Below, piece after piece: positions 35,376 through 44,526 of a stretch of 64,000 bases of DNA. Position 1 is the stretch's first letter; each line of letters starts with the position of its first letter. The notes under the pieces are model-generated. The model ran no database searches and was not told the DNA's origin. It saw nothing but the letters and a program-made list of their open reading frames with translations. The position numbers were made by a program, and so were the translations under genes. Source of the DNA: Trichobilharzia regenti (taxonomy: Eukaryota > Platyhelminthes > Trematoda > Strigeidida > Schistosomatidae); the NCBI GenBank assembly GCA_944472135.2, contig OX235270.1, positions 116,017,842 through 116,081,841 on the forward strand. Reading direction: 5' to 3'.

Positions 35376-35794
35376 ATAAGTGTTGTGATATTAGATGGTT
35401 GGAGGGAATCAGCAAGAAGCCTTGAAACTAGTTTTCGTACTAGTTGGCACTCGTCAGCAAGAAGCATCTGTAACCTCATGTCCCTTCTGAGATTCGAACC
35501 TGCGTCACCCAGTACTGCAGTCAGAGATGTCACCATTGAGGTACTCGGGCTCGCGATCGACCTCCTGTTGGACTGTAGTGGGTGGTTTGTGTGGACACTA
35601 GTAACTAGCACAAAACCTAGGTCAAGCAAGGCTGCCTGCCGATTGCCTCCAATCATTAATATCATCAAATCAATGTGCACTGTGATGGTGAACTACCTAG
35701 AATGGTGACCACATTGCAAACCTGACTGATCGAAGAAAAGACTAGACAGGTCGCACTAGTTACTAGTGTCCAACCAAAATATAAGTGTTGTGAT
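35376..35794. mobile_element. SINE-E inverted composite with a perfect 14-bp target-site duplication
   Basis: 35390-35565 is a minus-strand tRNA-headed element (antisense head with a GGTTCGAATC B box, then a hammerhead, then a 3' end reading CCCTCCAACCATCTAA). About 35575-35665 is a plus-strand piece of the same 3' part (GCAAGGCTGCCTGCCGATTG). A short piece near 35745-35773 is inverted again. ATAAGTGTTGTGAT is repeated exactly at 35376-35389 and 35781-35794, so the whole composite behaves as one insertion. Frames on both strands here are incidental. Confidence 0.85.
35420..35462 (-). ncRNA. Divergent hammerhead-like ribozyme in SINE-E
   Basis: On the minus strand: helix I TCTTG with CAAGG, core CTGACGA (35451-35457), helix II GTGC with GTAC (one G-U) and loop CAACTA, GAAA (35433-35436), then ACTAGTTT with a possible short helix III, and cleavage expected after the T that precedes CAAGG. 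All invariant core bases are present. Helix sequences differ from Sm-alpha, so this is either a separate family or an old offshoot. Confidence 0.65.
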
Positions 35795-36611
35795 CTTTCA
35801 CTTAATTATAATATGAACTCCTTTTATCTTCATACTTATTAGATCACACCTGATAAAATATACCGAGGATAGCATACTATAGTGTATATTTGAATGTCTA
35901 AACTGAAGTAGAAGTCTTCAAAAATCCAAGCAAGTTTAACTAGGGGGTGAATTTCGCTATGCATACAGTTATTATTCTTGCATTGTTAGTTCACATGCAA
36001 TAAAACAAACCTGCAATTCTTGGAAAGTCCTTTGTTACTGAGTGATACCATAACGGATATTATTTCTCAAGAGTGTTTTTGACGTTTTCTTTTCAAATGA
36101 GTTTTACAACTGTAAACAACTGATTTTTACATAAGATGCTAAGAATCTGCTATTCCTCTTTATGTGATATTTCAAGCCAAGGATATCATGAACACAGAAT
36201 TTTGAATCAATTTGTTAGTTGTTGATATTTCTTTGAACACAACTTACTGTCACTGATAAAAATATGGCTGGGTGTTAGCATTCTTACGGTCAAAGAGACT
36301 ACGATATAATGAGAGAGACAGAGAAACAAAAAGCGCACGCGAGGGAGAGGGGGGACAATGATGACTCAGTTTCGCTTCTTTTTAATTCAACCAGTCAGCT
36401 AACCAATCTCCATCACTTGAACTAGACAAAATACACTACACTCACCTATGTTTTATCACTTGAAGTTGACAGGTGACAAAATTTGTTTTCATCATTTGTC
36501 AAACTGAGCACCTGATAATTCCAGTATATTAGTCAATCAATCAATTAACTGAACTGTCTGTTTATTTATTTGTTCACTTATCATCTAATAAGTTGTTTGT
36601 AAACGTTTTAA
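35795..36611. other. AT-rich stretch, GA-rich tract near 36.31 kb
   Basis: I see no gene. A short purine-rich GAGAGA tract is the only distinctive element. Confidence 0.5.
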
Positions 36612-36790
36612 ATGAGTCCGAGTAGCTCACTGATGACATCTCTGACTGTAGCACTGGGTAACGTAGGTCCGAATCTCCCAAAGGAAATGAGTTCTTTCAG
36701 AGTTGCAGATATGCCTTGCTGACGAGTGCCAGCTAGCACGAAGCCTATGTTCAAGGCTTCCTGCCGATCGCCTGCAACCATCTAATATCA
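36612..36790 (+). mobile_element. SINE-E copy 2
   Basis: Plus-strand copy with a tRNA-like head (GAGTCCGAGTAGCTCACTG, B-box region GGTCCGAATC), a hammerhead-like segment and the 3' end CCGATCGCCTGCAACCATC. Confidence 0.75.
36714..36756 (+). ncRNA. Divergent hammerhead-like ribozyme in SINE-E, one core change
   Basis: Helix I CCTTG (36714-36718) pairs perfectly with CAAGG (36752-36756). The core CTGACGA is at 36719-36725, and helix II GTGC/GCAC is perfect around a six-base loop. The next box reads GAAG instead of GAAA (36740-36743). Cleavage is predicted after GTT. The compensated helix II compared with the 35.4-kb copy (GTGC/GTAC) supports a real fold. Confidence 0.6.
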
Positions 36791-38364
36791 AGATTTAAAT
36801 GTATCCTAAGATTTTAAAAGCAATATATCTCGTTTCCATGAAGTGATAATAAGTGTTATGTTCAGATTTCAAACCAGCATTAGTGAACTTGCAAACCTAA
36901 ATGCAAGTGTCATTTTACGTTAGAAGCTAAGTTGGATATACCTGGAAGACAGTCTGTATTTGCCTTCATTTTGAGAAAATGTTAAAGGTAGCACACAAGT
37001 TACCAGAAAGGTATTGGGTAAAATATTCCAGCCATGACAAATCACATTGAGAATGTTAAGAAATGCATGAAGCCCACAAATGTTGGTAGAAACTGCACAC
37101 AGTTATCAAAACAACGAGAAAATACTTCTACGATCTCAGCTGCCTAATATTGCAACATAGGGGATGACTTTGTTTAAAACTTGTAAGAAATAGTGAAAGC
37201 TTCATAGATTTATGAGTTATTTGCAGTATGCTTGTGCTAAAGCGATCTGTAAATAAAGACCTTCCTTTGGGTATCATTTGTTAACATGTAACTGTTATTC
37301 CATGTCGCATTGTAAAGAGGTCAGAAACGATATAATACTTCAAAAAAATCAGCTGCTCAACGGTTAGTGTCCAAGTGAAAGTCAAGTTACCCAGTTTTTC
37401 CACTTCTGTGTGCATTCACAAATGCAGCCGTTCTTATATAGAAAGTTGTACAGCGTGAACCACTAGGCAACTGAACAGATGTTTAGCTGAACACATTAAT
37501 TTTTTGCTGAGAAAGAATTCCCCAAAATCAATAAGAGGCTCACTTTTGCCGCATTTGACTGGCAATGGTATTACGTGGACAGCAGAGTCGATTTCATGGT
37601 TATCCCTTGTATTACTTCTAAGCTTTCAGAAGGAATTCGAAAGTGTCTTGTACCAGTAGGCAAGGTTCTAGGAATCAGGGAGAAGTCTGCCTTACTCTTG
37701 TTTCTCAATCACCCTATGTGAATTTAATAGATAAATCTGTCGTTAAAACTTATCCCTCTTTTCATACTGACTTTTCTTAGTTTAATTTTGCGAGTGTTCG
37801 TATCACCATGCTGCATTCATTATTTCTATCAACAAGTGTCTTGACTACTCGCGGTCTTTTTATCATTGATATTATTGTCGTTACTGTCGTTATTATCTAT
37901 ACAGTTAGAGAAATATGACTATCACTGACCCACAAACTAACGTCACTGATTAAAACTACACATATTTTTAGTGCTATATATTTCACAATGGATCCTCAGG
38001 AAGACCATGTTGTGAATACTATTTTTCGCTATTACGTCTTTTTTGGGTGAAAACTAGTGAGCAGAAAGGCCTTAAAACAATTTGTCAGACTTGTCAAATG
38101 GATGTAATCAAACTAGATAGCAATGCTGTGTCATATGAAAACAGTTTCTTTTCGTATTAAGAACTGGTAGGTGCTTGAAATCACGAACTACCAGATTCGT
38201 AGTCAATGGCTTAATCACAGTTTTAAAGAGTACAGGGCAATAATAAACCAGTTGTCCCAGGCCGTCCTATTGTTGATGCCGAAGTCTATTGTGAGATCAG
38301 TGATATTTTCACGAATATAACAACGCGCTATATAATGTCACAAGTCTGTTTACAGTGAACCACC
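36791..38364. other. Stretch without a recognised gene
   Basis: Parts near 37.0-37.7 kb are less AT-rich but no frame or element motif could be supported. Confidence 0.45.
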
Positions 38365-38365
38365 A

Positions 38366-38830
38366 TTATTTAATTTAATTTTAAGTTTTCCCGTCGATTG
38401 ATTGGACCGAAGGGCTCGGTCTCAGGTTGGCATTTCGGCGTCTTGTACAGATGCTTCGGTGATTTCTGGGCATATAATTAGAAGTTACTTGGTGGACGGT
38501 GACTAGCAGTGGAATCCAGGATGCGCATTTCGTCCTAATAAGAACTCGTCAGCTGGATGTACCTGCATTCCGCAGTGAGTGATGATGTTCCCACCGAGGC
38601 TCTAACCCAGTGTCCATAACTGAATTAACTAATTAATATGACCCGTTGCACAAGGGCTTTCTTTCGTGGCTCAAGTGGTCTGCTGGATAACGCTTTGGCG
38701 TTTGAAACTATGGCCACTGGGTTCGAGCCTCAGTGGGGACTTCATCACTCACTGGGGAATGCAGGTACATCCAGTGACGAAATGAGCGTCCTGAATTCCA
38801 CTGCTAGTCACCGTCCACCAGTAACTACTA
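38366..38830. mobile_element. Sm-alpha-like inverted composite (minus then plus)
   Basis: 38366-38626 is a minus-strand unit with an intact hammerhead. 38636-38822 is a plus-strand unit starting near the head (GGTCTGCTGGATAACGC, then GGGTTCGAGCC) in which the hammerhead is deleted. The layout matches the other composites. I found no clear flanking duplication. Confidence 0.85.
38516..38556 (-). ncRNA. Hammerhead ribozyme (Sm-alpha type), core intact
   Basis: Minus strand: CCAG, CTGACGA, helix II GTTC/GGAC (one G-U), GAAA, TGCGC, ATC, CTGG. The loop of helix II differs from the arrays but pairing is kept. Confidence 0.87.
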
Positions 38831-39449
38831 CTAACCCAAAAGAATATTTTAAAAGCACATAATGATGGACCAATTTAAGCATCAAAAAATACCTATTTAT
38901 TCTCGAGTTTCAGATTTAAATTGCCCTCGTATGGACCTGAAATTAAACTAAATTCAGCTTTGAAACTATTGACTGCACCATTCAAACAAAAATAAGCTAG
39001 ATTATTTTACTGGAATAAATCATAAGTTGACTGAATTAGAATTAGTGACACTTGTTCTATGAAGAAAATATACTTCGATACTTATATTTTTTCATTTGTG
39101 CTACACATTGTGACAGGATTTCACCTTCGGAAACAAAATATAACCCGTATTTTTCAGATACTTTTATTCATAGAATTTGCTAAACAAATGTCAACTTTCT
39201 GTTATGTTGTATCGTATTTCTTAAAATTTTTGATTTATTTGCAAACATCAAATGAAAATGATTTAACTTTGTTTTTAACTCTAAAATGTACACATCTAAA
39301 ATTATCAGATTTCACTCTGACTGTAAAAATATATAGGCAGTGTCGCATACAGTAACCTTTTGTAAACAGTTACATAACTTTGATATCGAGAAGAAAAAAA
39401 GTCTACTTCACGAATGAATCACCTCTACTGTCACCTCTAAGGATGGAGA
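38831..39449. other. AT-rich stretch without a recognised gene
   Basis: A 98-codon frame at 39059-39355 is rich in Phe, Leu and Ile without any motif. I treat it as chance. Confidence 0.5.
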
Positions 39450-39580
39450 GACACAAACTAGGACGAAACAACTGTCCAGTACTCCCAGGTTTTCCATAGG
39501 TTCTCTAACTGATGTCAGCTAATGATGGAATCTTCCAACCAATCAAACAAAATCCCTACAAAGCCAATACTTGAAAAAAA
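39450..39580 (+). mobile_element. SINE-C 3' fragment
   Basis: It begins inside the ribozyme-like part (CACAAACTAGGACGAAACAA), then CTGTCCAGTACTCCCAGG and GTTCTCTAACTGATGTCAGC, ending near AATCCCTACAAAGCC. The head is missing. Confidence 0.8.
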
Positions 39581-41144
39581 AAACTTTTTATGTATAAATA
39601 CTTTTCCTGCATTGTCCTTGATCTGAAACTGTACTGTAGTCTTTAAATGGATGTTCATGAAACTGAAAAATCTACAGTGTATTAAAATAAGCTTGTGAAT
39701 TCGTTTATTTGGAGATAAAGAATGAATAATTTCTGTTCCGTTAGTCTATTTGTATGAATTTCCGCTTCCCTTGAAGCAGAACAGGAAATAAAGTGTGAAA
39801 TCACATTACTATTTCTGCCTAAAAATTTTCAGACTAGGAAACAGTCCCTAGTCTACCTAGATTTCTACTTCATCCTAATCTTCACGCATCATATCAATAA
39901 GAGCTTGTCAATCCAAGATTATCCCAATCAGAAGCAGAACTCTTGCAATATTTGAGAAGTTAAATGAAAAAAGGTTGAAGGGTACTTTTTATATTGTTAC
40001 AGGGAAAAGGTCTAAAGACATTGCCTCATAAATGTTATGAAAAAGTGAGTTAGACCCAACAGATGTGTAATGGAATGAAACGGATATATGCAGATATGCA
40101 GAACAATATCGTACGATATAGAAATAAATTTAGCCTTACAAGAGAATCTTCAGGTCTTAACACTAATCAGAGTGTCCGACCTGTAAGCAAGATTGCTTTT
40201 TTATTCACCGTCCTGAAGTTAATTTCATTTCTAAGGCATAATACACAGAACATTTTGTGCTCTATAACTATAGTTGTGCCGTTTAAAAGCTGAAATGTTA
40301 AGCTGAGGGAAAACTTATTCAGTAGAATGTTTCTAAGTGGCGTTATGTACTACTATGCCACTACTTTAGGAGATTCATTTGACCAGTTTAATTTTGTTCT
40401 AAATCAACGTTTTAAGCCTTGTACAAAGTGGATACGTTGACTTCTTGAGATCTTTTGATTTTAACGAGAAGCTGAAAAAATATGCACATTAGATAAACAA
40501 ACACATGTTAATATTGAGACGGAAGTGAGCGTTAGTTCATTATCACGTTTCATACCCCATCCTGTAAAACGGTGAACTGACAATGCCAACTATAACGAGT
40601 CTCACTTGCACTGACGGAATTATATTATTTAGCTATTTAACCATTGTATACAATATTTAATGTTTTCTGAAGAAAATCATTATCAGTATTATTAAATAAT
40701 AGACTGGTGTATATAAATGACGCTTCTAATGAGTAATAAGTAAAGTATACAAATCACTTGGTCATATAGAAATTTGTAAACAAAGCAATATATATTTATA
40801 TATATATATACATCATTTTAACAAACGATAAAAATTCAGGAGTCTAATACCTCTTCTTATCTTATCAAATGATTATTTATTTCGCTGATAAACAAAATTT
40901 AAATAAGCTTTACGAAAATAAAACAAAAAAAGCATAAAGAAGGGAACAGAACCAAAATTGTTTAGGCAATTCAGAACTGACAGAACACAAATAAAGTGCC
41001 AAGTGAACGATTTAGTTTAACTTTTATTTCCTTGCACTCGTCTTCTTTGTGATTTGTCCATTATGAATCAGACCATCTATTCATCTACACTAAAATATGT
41101 ACAAGGCGTAATTTTCTATCAATATTGAAAAAAAAAAGATTTTG
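39581..41144. other. AT-rich stretch with a (TA)n tract near 40.79 kb
   Basis: No gene or shared repeat was supported. Confidence 0.5.
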
Positions 41145-41342
41145 TTTTTTAACGAGTTGATCACGGATTGATATCAGTTAGAGAGCCATTGAAAACCAGG
41201 GAGTACTGGACAGCTGCTGTTTCATCCTAGTTTGGGAATCATCGGCAGTACGCACCCACTGGGATTCGAACCCAGGACCTTCTGGTTACAAGGCATGCTC
41301 GTATACCGTTCAGCCACAGGGACCCGATTCAATGGCTCGTGA
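41145..41342 (-). mobile_element. SINE-C copy (antisense) with hammerhead-like relic
   Basis: The antisense reads the tRNA-like part (GGGTTCGAATCCCAG) and then GTACTG, CCGATGA, TTCC loop GGA, TGAAAC and GTCCAGTAC. GTACTG/CAGTAC is a perfect helix I. The core carries the same U-to-C change as the 12.9-kb copy. Confidence 0.8.
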
Positions 41343-41474
41343 AAAAAACTAGTATGTAAGCAGTATGTCATCACACTGATTTCTGTTAATTTATAAGTTG
41401 TGACTAATAGAGAGTAAAAATGAATTTGAGCCTATTTGTCATTTTAGAAATTGTAATCTGCTTCATTATAATTA

Positions 41475-41700
41475 TTATTCCTTTGGGTTCCAAATGAAAT
41501 ATACGGAATATACAGTACATCTCCAATTCATCCTGTTTTCTGCAGTCTTTTTAGCCGGCTCTACTATAGGCCATGTGTTTTCATTTACAGCTTGCACGAC
41601 CTCTTCCATGTCACTCTCCGACTCCCAAATGATCGTTCACTACTCGAGGGCTTGCCTGGCACGTGATGTCACTCAGAGCACCTTAAATAAGTTGATATAA
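41475..41700 (-). mobile_element. RTE 3'-end fragment (antisense)
   Basis: CCTTTGGGTTCCAAATG, CTGTTTTCTGCAGTC, CGACCTCTTCCATGTCACTC and CACTACTCGAGGGCTTGCC correspond to the antisense 3' end and C-terminal codons of the RTE copies at 27.14 and 59.3 kb. The 68-codon plus frame is a shadow. Confidence 0.7.
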
Positions 41701-42200
41701 GCTGCTTTCTCAACAACTTTGTTTTGATCTTCAGCTGTAAAATCACTCTCAAAAGCATGGGGAATGTCCGTAGCTTAAAATGTTAATTTTTGGTTGAGCG
41801 TAGTGTTCAAGCCGAAATTATTTACAGTAAGGCTAAATAAACCCGATGACAATATATTAGTGTTTACCAACAAAACCATGCAAGATGAACCTCTAGCTTT
41901 CATTATTCTCATTTCGATCCTGTACTATCTAAGGTAGAAGAACTGTTTTACTGACGTGTGAGATTCTATAGGTTGTTAAATTTGGATGATCACACAAAGC
42001 AGAGGTCTTCCAGAAGGCTTACACAGTTCCGAAATTACTCTCTACAACGAGCATTTCCCCAAGATTGTATAGGTTAACTGATGAGCTACTGAGGAAATCC
42101 ATACGAGTCCCACCTTCTTAATGAGTCAACAGTAGTAAAGATAAATTAAAGTGTATTCGAAATAATCATATGTGAAAAATATTAGGTGATCTTATGTAAT
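41701..42200. other. Stretch without a recognised gene
   Basis: Nothing could be supported. Confidence 0.45.
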
Positions 42201-42413
42201 GAAGAAAGTATATTAGAATTTAATTGGTGGGTGGTGACTAGCAGTGGAATCCAGGATGCACACTGCTAGTCACCATCCATCAATTAAATTCGAATTACAT
42301 GCCCAGACATCGTCGACGCATCTGCACAAGAAGCCGATATGTCAGCCTGAGACCGAGCACTTCTGTCCAGTCAATCGACGGGAAAATTTAAAATTCAATT
42401 GAAGAAAGTGTAT
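42201..42413. mobile_element. Truncated Sm-alpha-like inverted composite with target-site duplication
   Basis: A 40-base minus-strand tail (42222-42260) abuts a plus-strand tail (42262-42402) so that GTGACTAGCAGTGGAATCC faces its own complement CTGCTAGTCACCATCC, a near palindrome. The hammerhead is lost at the junction. GAAGAAAGTATAT (42201-42213) and GAAGAAAGTGTAT (42401-42413) match at 12 of 13 positions, spaced exactly 200 bp. Confidence 0.85.
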
Positions 42414-42539
42414 CTTTATATACCTGTACTGTTACCAATACAAGTGGACTACTGGATGAGAAAAAACACAGAAACAACCAGTCACCTTCAAGGTTACCAA
42501 AAGAAATGACTAATAAACAGATGGAGAATTTTACAAGCT

Positions 42540-42662
42540 CGCTTCAAATTAAAGAATGCTCTTATGATGTTGTCTAGTAAGACGATAAAAGCTTCTCAAC
42601 TGAACCATTCAGCTCAGAGAACACAACTACACCGAAATCATCCACCTGAGCTACAAATCTTC
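42540..42662 (+). mobile_element. Penelope-like element 3' fragment
   Basis: AACCATTCAGCTCAGAGAAC and ATCATCCACCTGAGCTACAA match the antisense of 61.34-61.39 kb. A decayed hammerhead-like segment (ATGATGTTGTC, then AGACGATAAA) precedes it. Confidence 0.75.
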
Positions 42663-43000
42663 TCCATTATATCTAAAGCATATATTTAATTAATTAAATG
42701 AATAATAGTTATTTGGAAATAAAGAATTGAAAATAAGTCACAAAAAATTAAATAGAATGTACTACGCAACAAATAAAAAAATGAAACTAAGCTTATGGTA
42801 GTAAGAGAGGATGAATAAAATGACCCGAACACAAATTCCAGGATGTTCCTTATCGATTGTAAGAGTTTTGGCTGCATGAAGAAGATTTAAGCCCAATCCT
42901 TCGTACGGGCTCTACCTTACCATTTAAATGATACTGAATGTAGTTTCTATCAACTCCGCATAAACAGAACTAAACATGCGCTCTATAATTGAGTTGTTGA
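42663..43000. other. AT-rich stretch without a recognised gene
   Basis: One antisense frame has low-complexity composition. No gene is supported. Confidence 0.45.
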
Positions 43001-43168
43001 CTATCTTACTTTCTTCTTCAGAAAACCATGTTGATAGGTGTTCTTGAGTACGTCTAGACAATGTTCTGCTGATTCAGCTTCATTTTTAGAGTTGGCTGAT
43101 CGATAAGCATCTTTAAAGACGTCTAGCATTTCGCTTGGCTCAATATTTTCATTAATGAGGATAAACAT
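43001..43168 (-). other. Candidate small exon or short ORF (55 codons)
   Basis: On the minus strand an ATG (43168-43166) opens a 55-codon frame ending in TAG (43003-43001). Its peptide is polar and balanced (contains NIEPSEMLDVFKDAYRSA and EHCLDVLKNTYQHGF), unlike the usual chance frames here. A good splice-donor match, AAA then GTAAGA (antisense of 43004-43009), falls just before the stop, so the frame could continue into another exon. I recognise no family. It could be a coding exon of a long-intron gene or a transposon relic. Confidence 0.3.
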
Positions 43169-44526
43169 ATTGTTTACATTACTCTTTTAAATTTTAAACT
43201 GACTAATGGTCTAATGAAGACAATTCGATTCTAGGTATGCCATGAAGCAGTGAGTTGTGGACCAAGTGAAGAGCCCTCTGCTACTGCATCTTTTTGTCTA
43301 TATATTTTACTGTTGAATAAAAATTTAGCATTTAATGTGCATCTCAGTATTAGATCTTTCAAGTTGTTCGGATCACTGAACTCACGTAGATGACACAAGG
43401 TGTCAGTTTAGAGGACACTAATGGACAGAAAATTTGCGTTCACTGAAGCCATATTCGTCCCAGATACATTTATTTACCTAATCGAATCAACGAATTCTCT
43501 CTTAATGAATGCTTCATCATTATCTTATCATAGATTCCAAAATTTCTGCTAGCAATCGCTCTACGAAATCGTAGAGCGTGGATCTTAGACTAACTATACA
43601 GACGTGAAACAATTGAACGACAAGGTCAGATTCTTTCATATGTATTCGCGCTGGTTACCGAGTCTTGCATGATTTTAAAAATGTCCTTTGTCAACTGTTT
43701 TTCTCCGCGTATATTGATGTGTTTCTCTCTAACCTAGCTTGAAAATTCTCTATCGTCATTGAGAATTGCCGAGATGTTTTGAATATAACCGATTCCATTA
43801 TTTTTGATTGTACGCGTAATAAATAGCTATTGCATAATTATCTTAATTCCGTGATGTGTTGTTTGGTTAGAAGATGATGGTGAAGCCGACTTGAAGTGGT
43901 GTATTTCTTCATTAGACACTGGGTCTAAGTCTCTACTTTAATTAACCAAACTCCCGAATCTGACTTGACAGTGGAGATATGAGTCTTTGGAATTTCCATG
44001 ACAGAATTCGGTACGAAGTTATAGTGCTTGAAGTTGGTTTGGATAAATTCTTCTGGATTTAGGGGGAAATTAAGCAAGGAATTTCACTGGTTTCATGGAA
44101 CTAACAATTTCCAGCTGGTATAATTTTACTTGTTTTTCTCTGATAGCGTAAAGCCAATACTCGAATTCTACTCGTGCATTAATGCACGAAACATCACAAG
44201 TGGAGTGCTTTCGATTGATATGTCATTCCGCCTTGAACATACATCATCAGTAAGATCCATAAAAGGACAGTTATATGAATGGATATGGCTTCTACACAGA
44301 ACTTTCCATAAATACTCTGTATACTTGTAACTCACAATGCAGTGTTTGAGAACGGTGATTTTTGACTTTGTTTTGTCAAGCTCGACAGAAGACCTTTATT
44401 CTAAACAGACAGCCAAATTTCTCCAAATGTGAGAAAATTGTCATGCTAATCGATAACATAATTGGGTACATATTTAGTTTTAGAATGGCTTCAGTATTTC
44501 CCCTATTTAAGCTTCCGCCCACCTCG
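43169..44526. other. Stretch without a recognised gene
   Basis: Short frames near 44.1-44.5 kb show no motif. If the 43.0-kb frame is an exon, this would be its upstream intron or promoter region. Confidence 0.45.

Noticed and set aside
35321..35708. Overlapping frames of 107-119 codons on both strands
   Set aside because: They lie on the SINE-E composite; neither has a motif and the DNA is explained by the repeat.
39059..39355. 98-codon frame
   Set aside because: Phe, Leu and Ile-rich translation of AT-rich DNA, no motif and no splice or promoter context.
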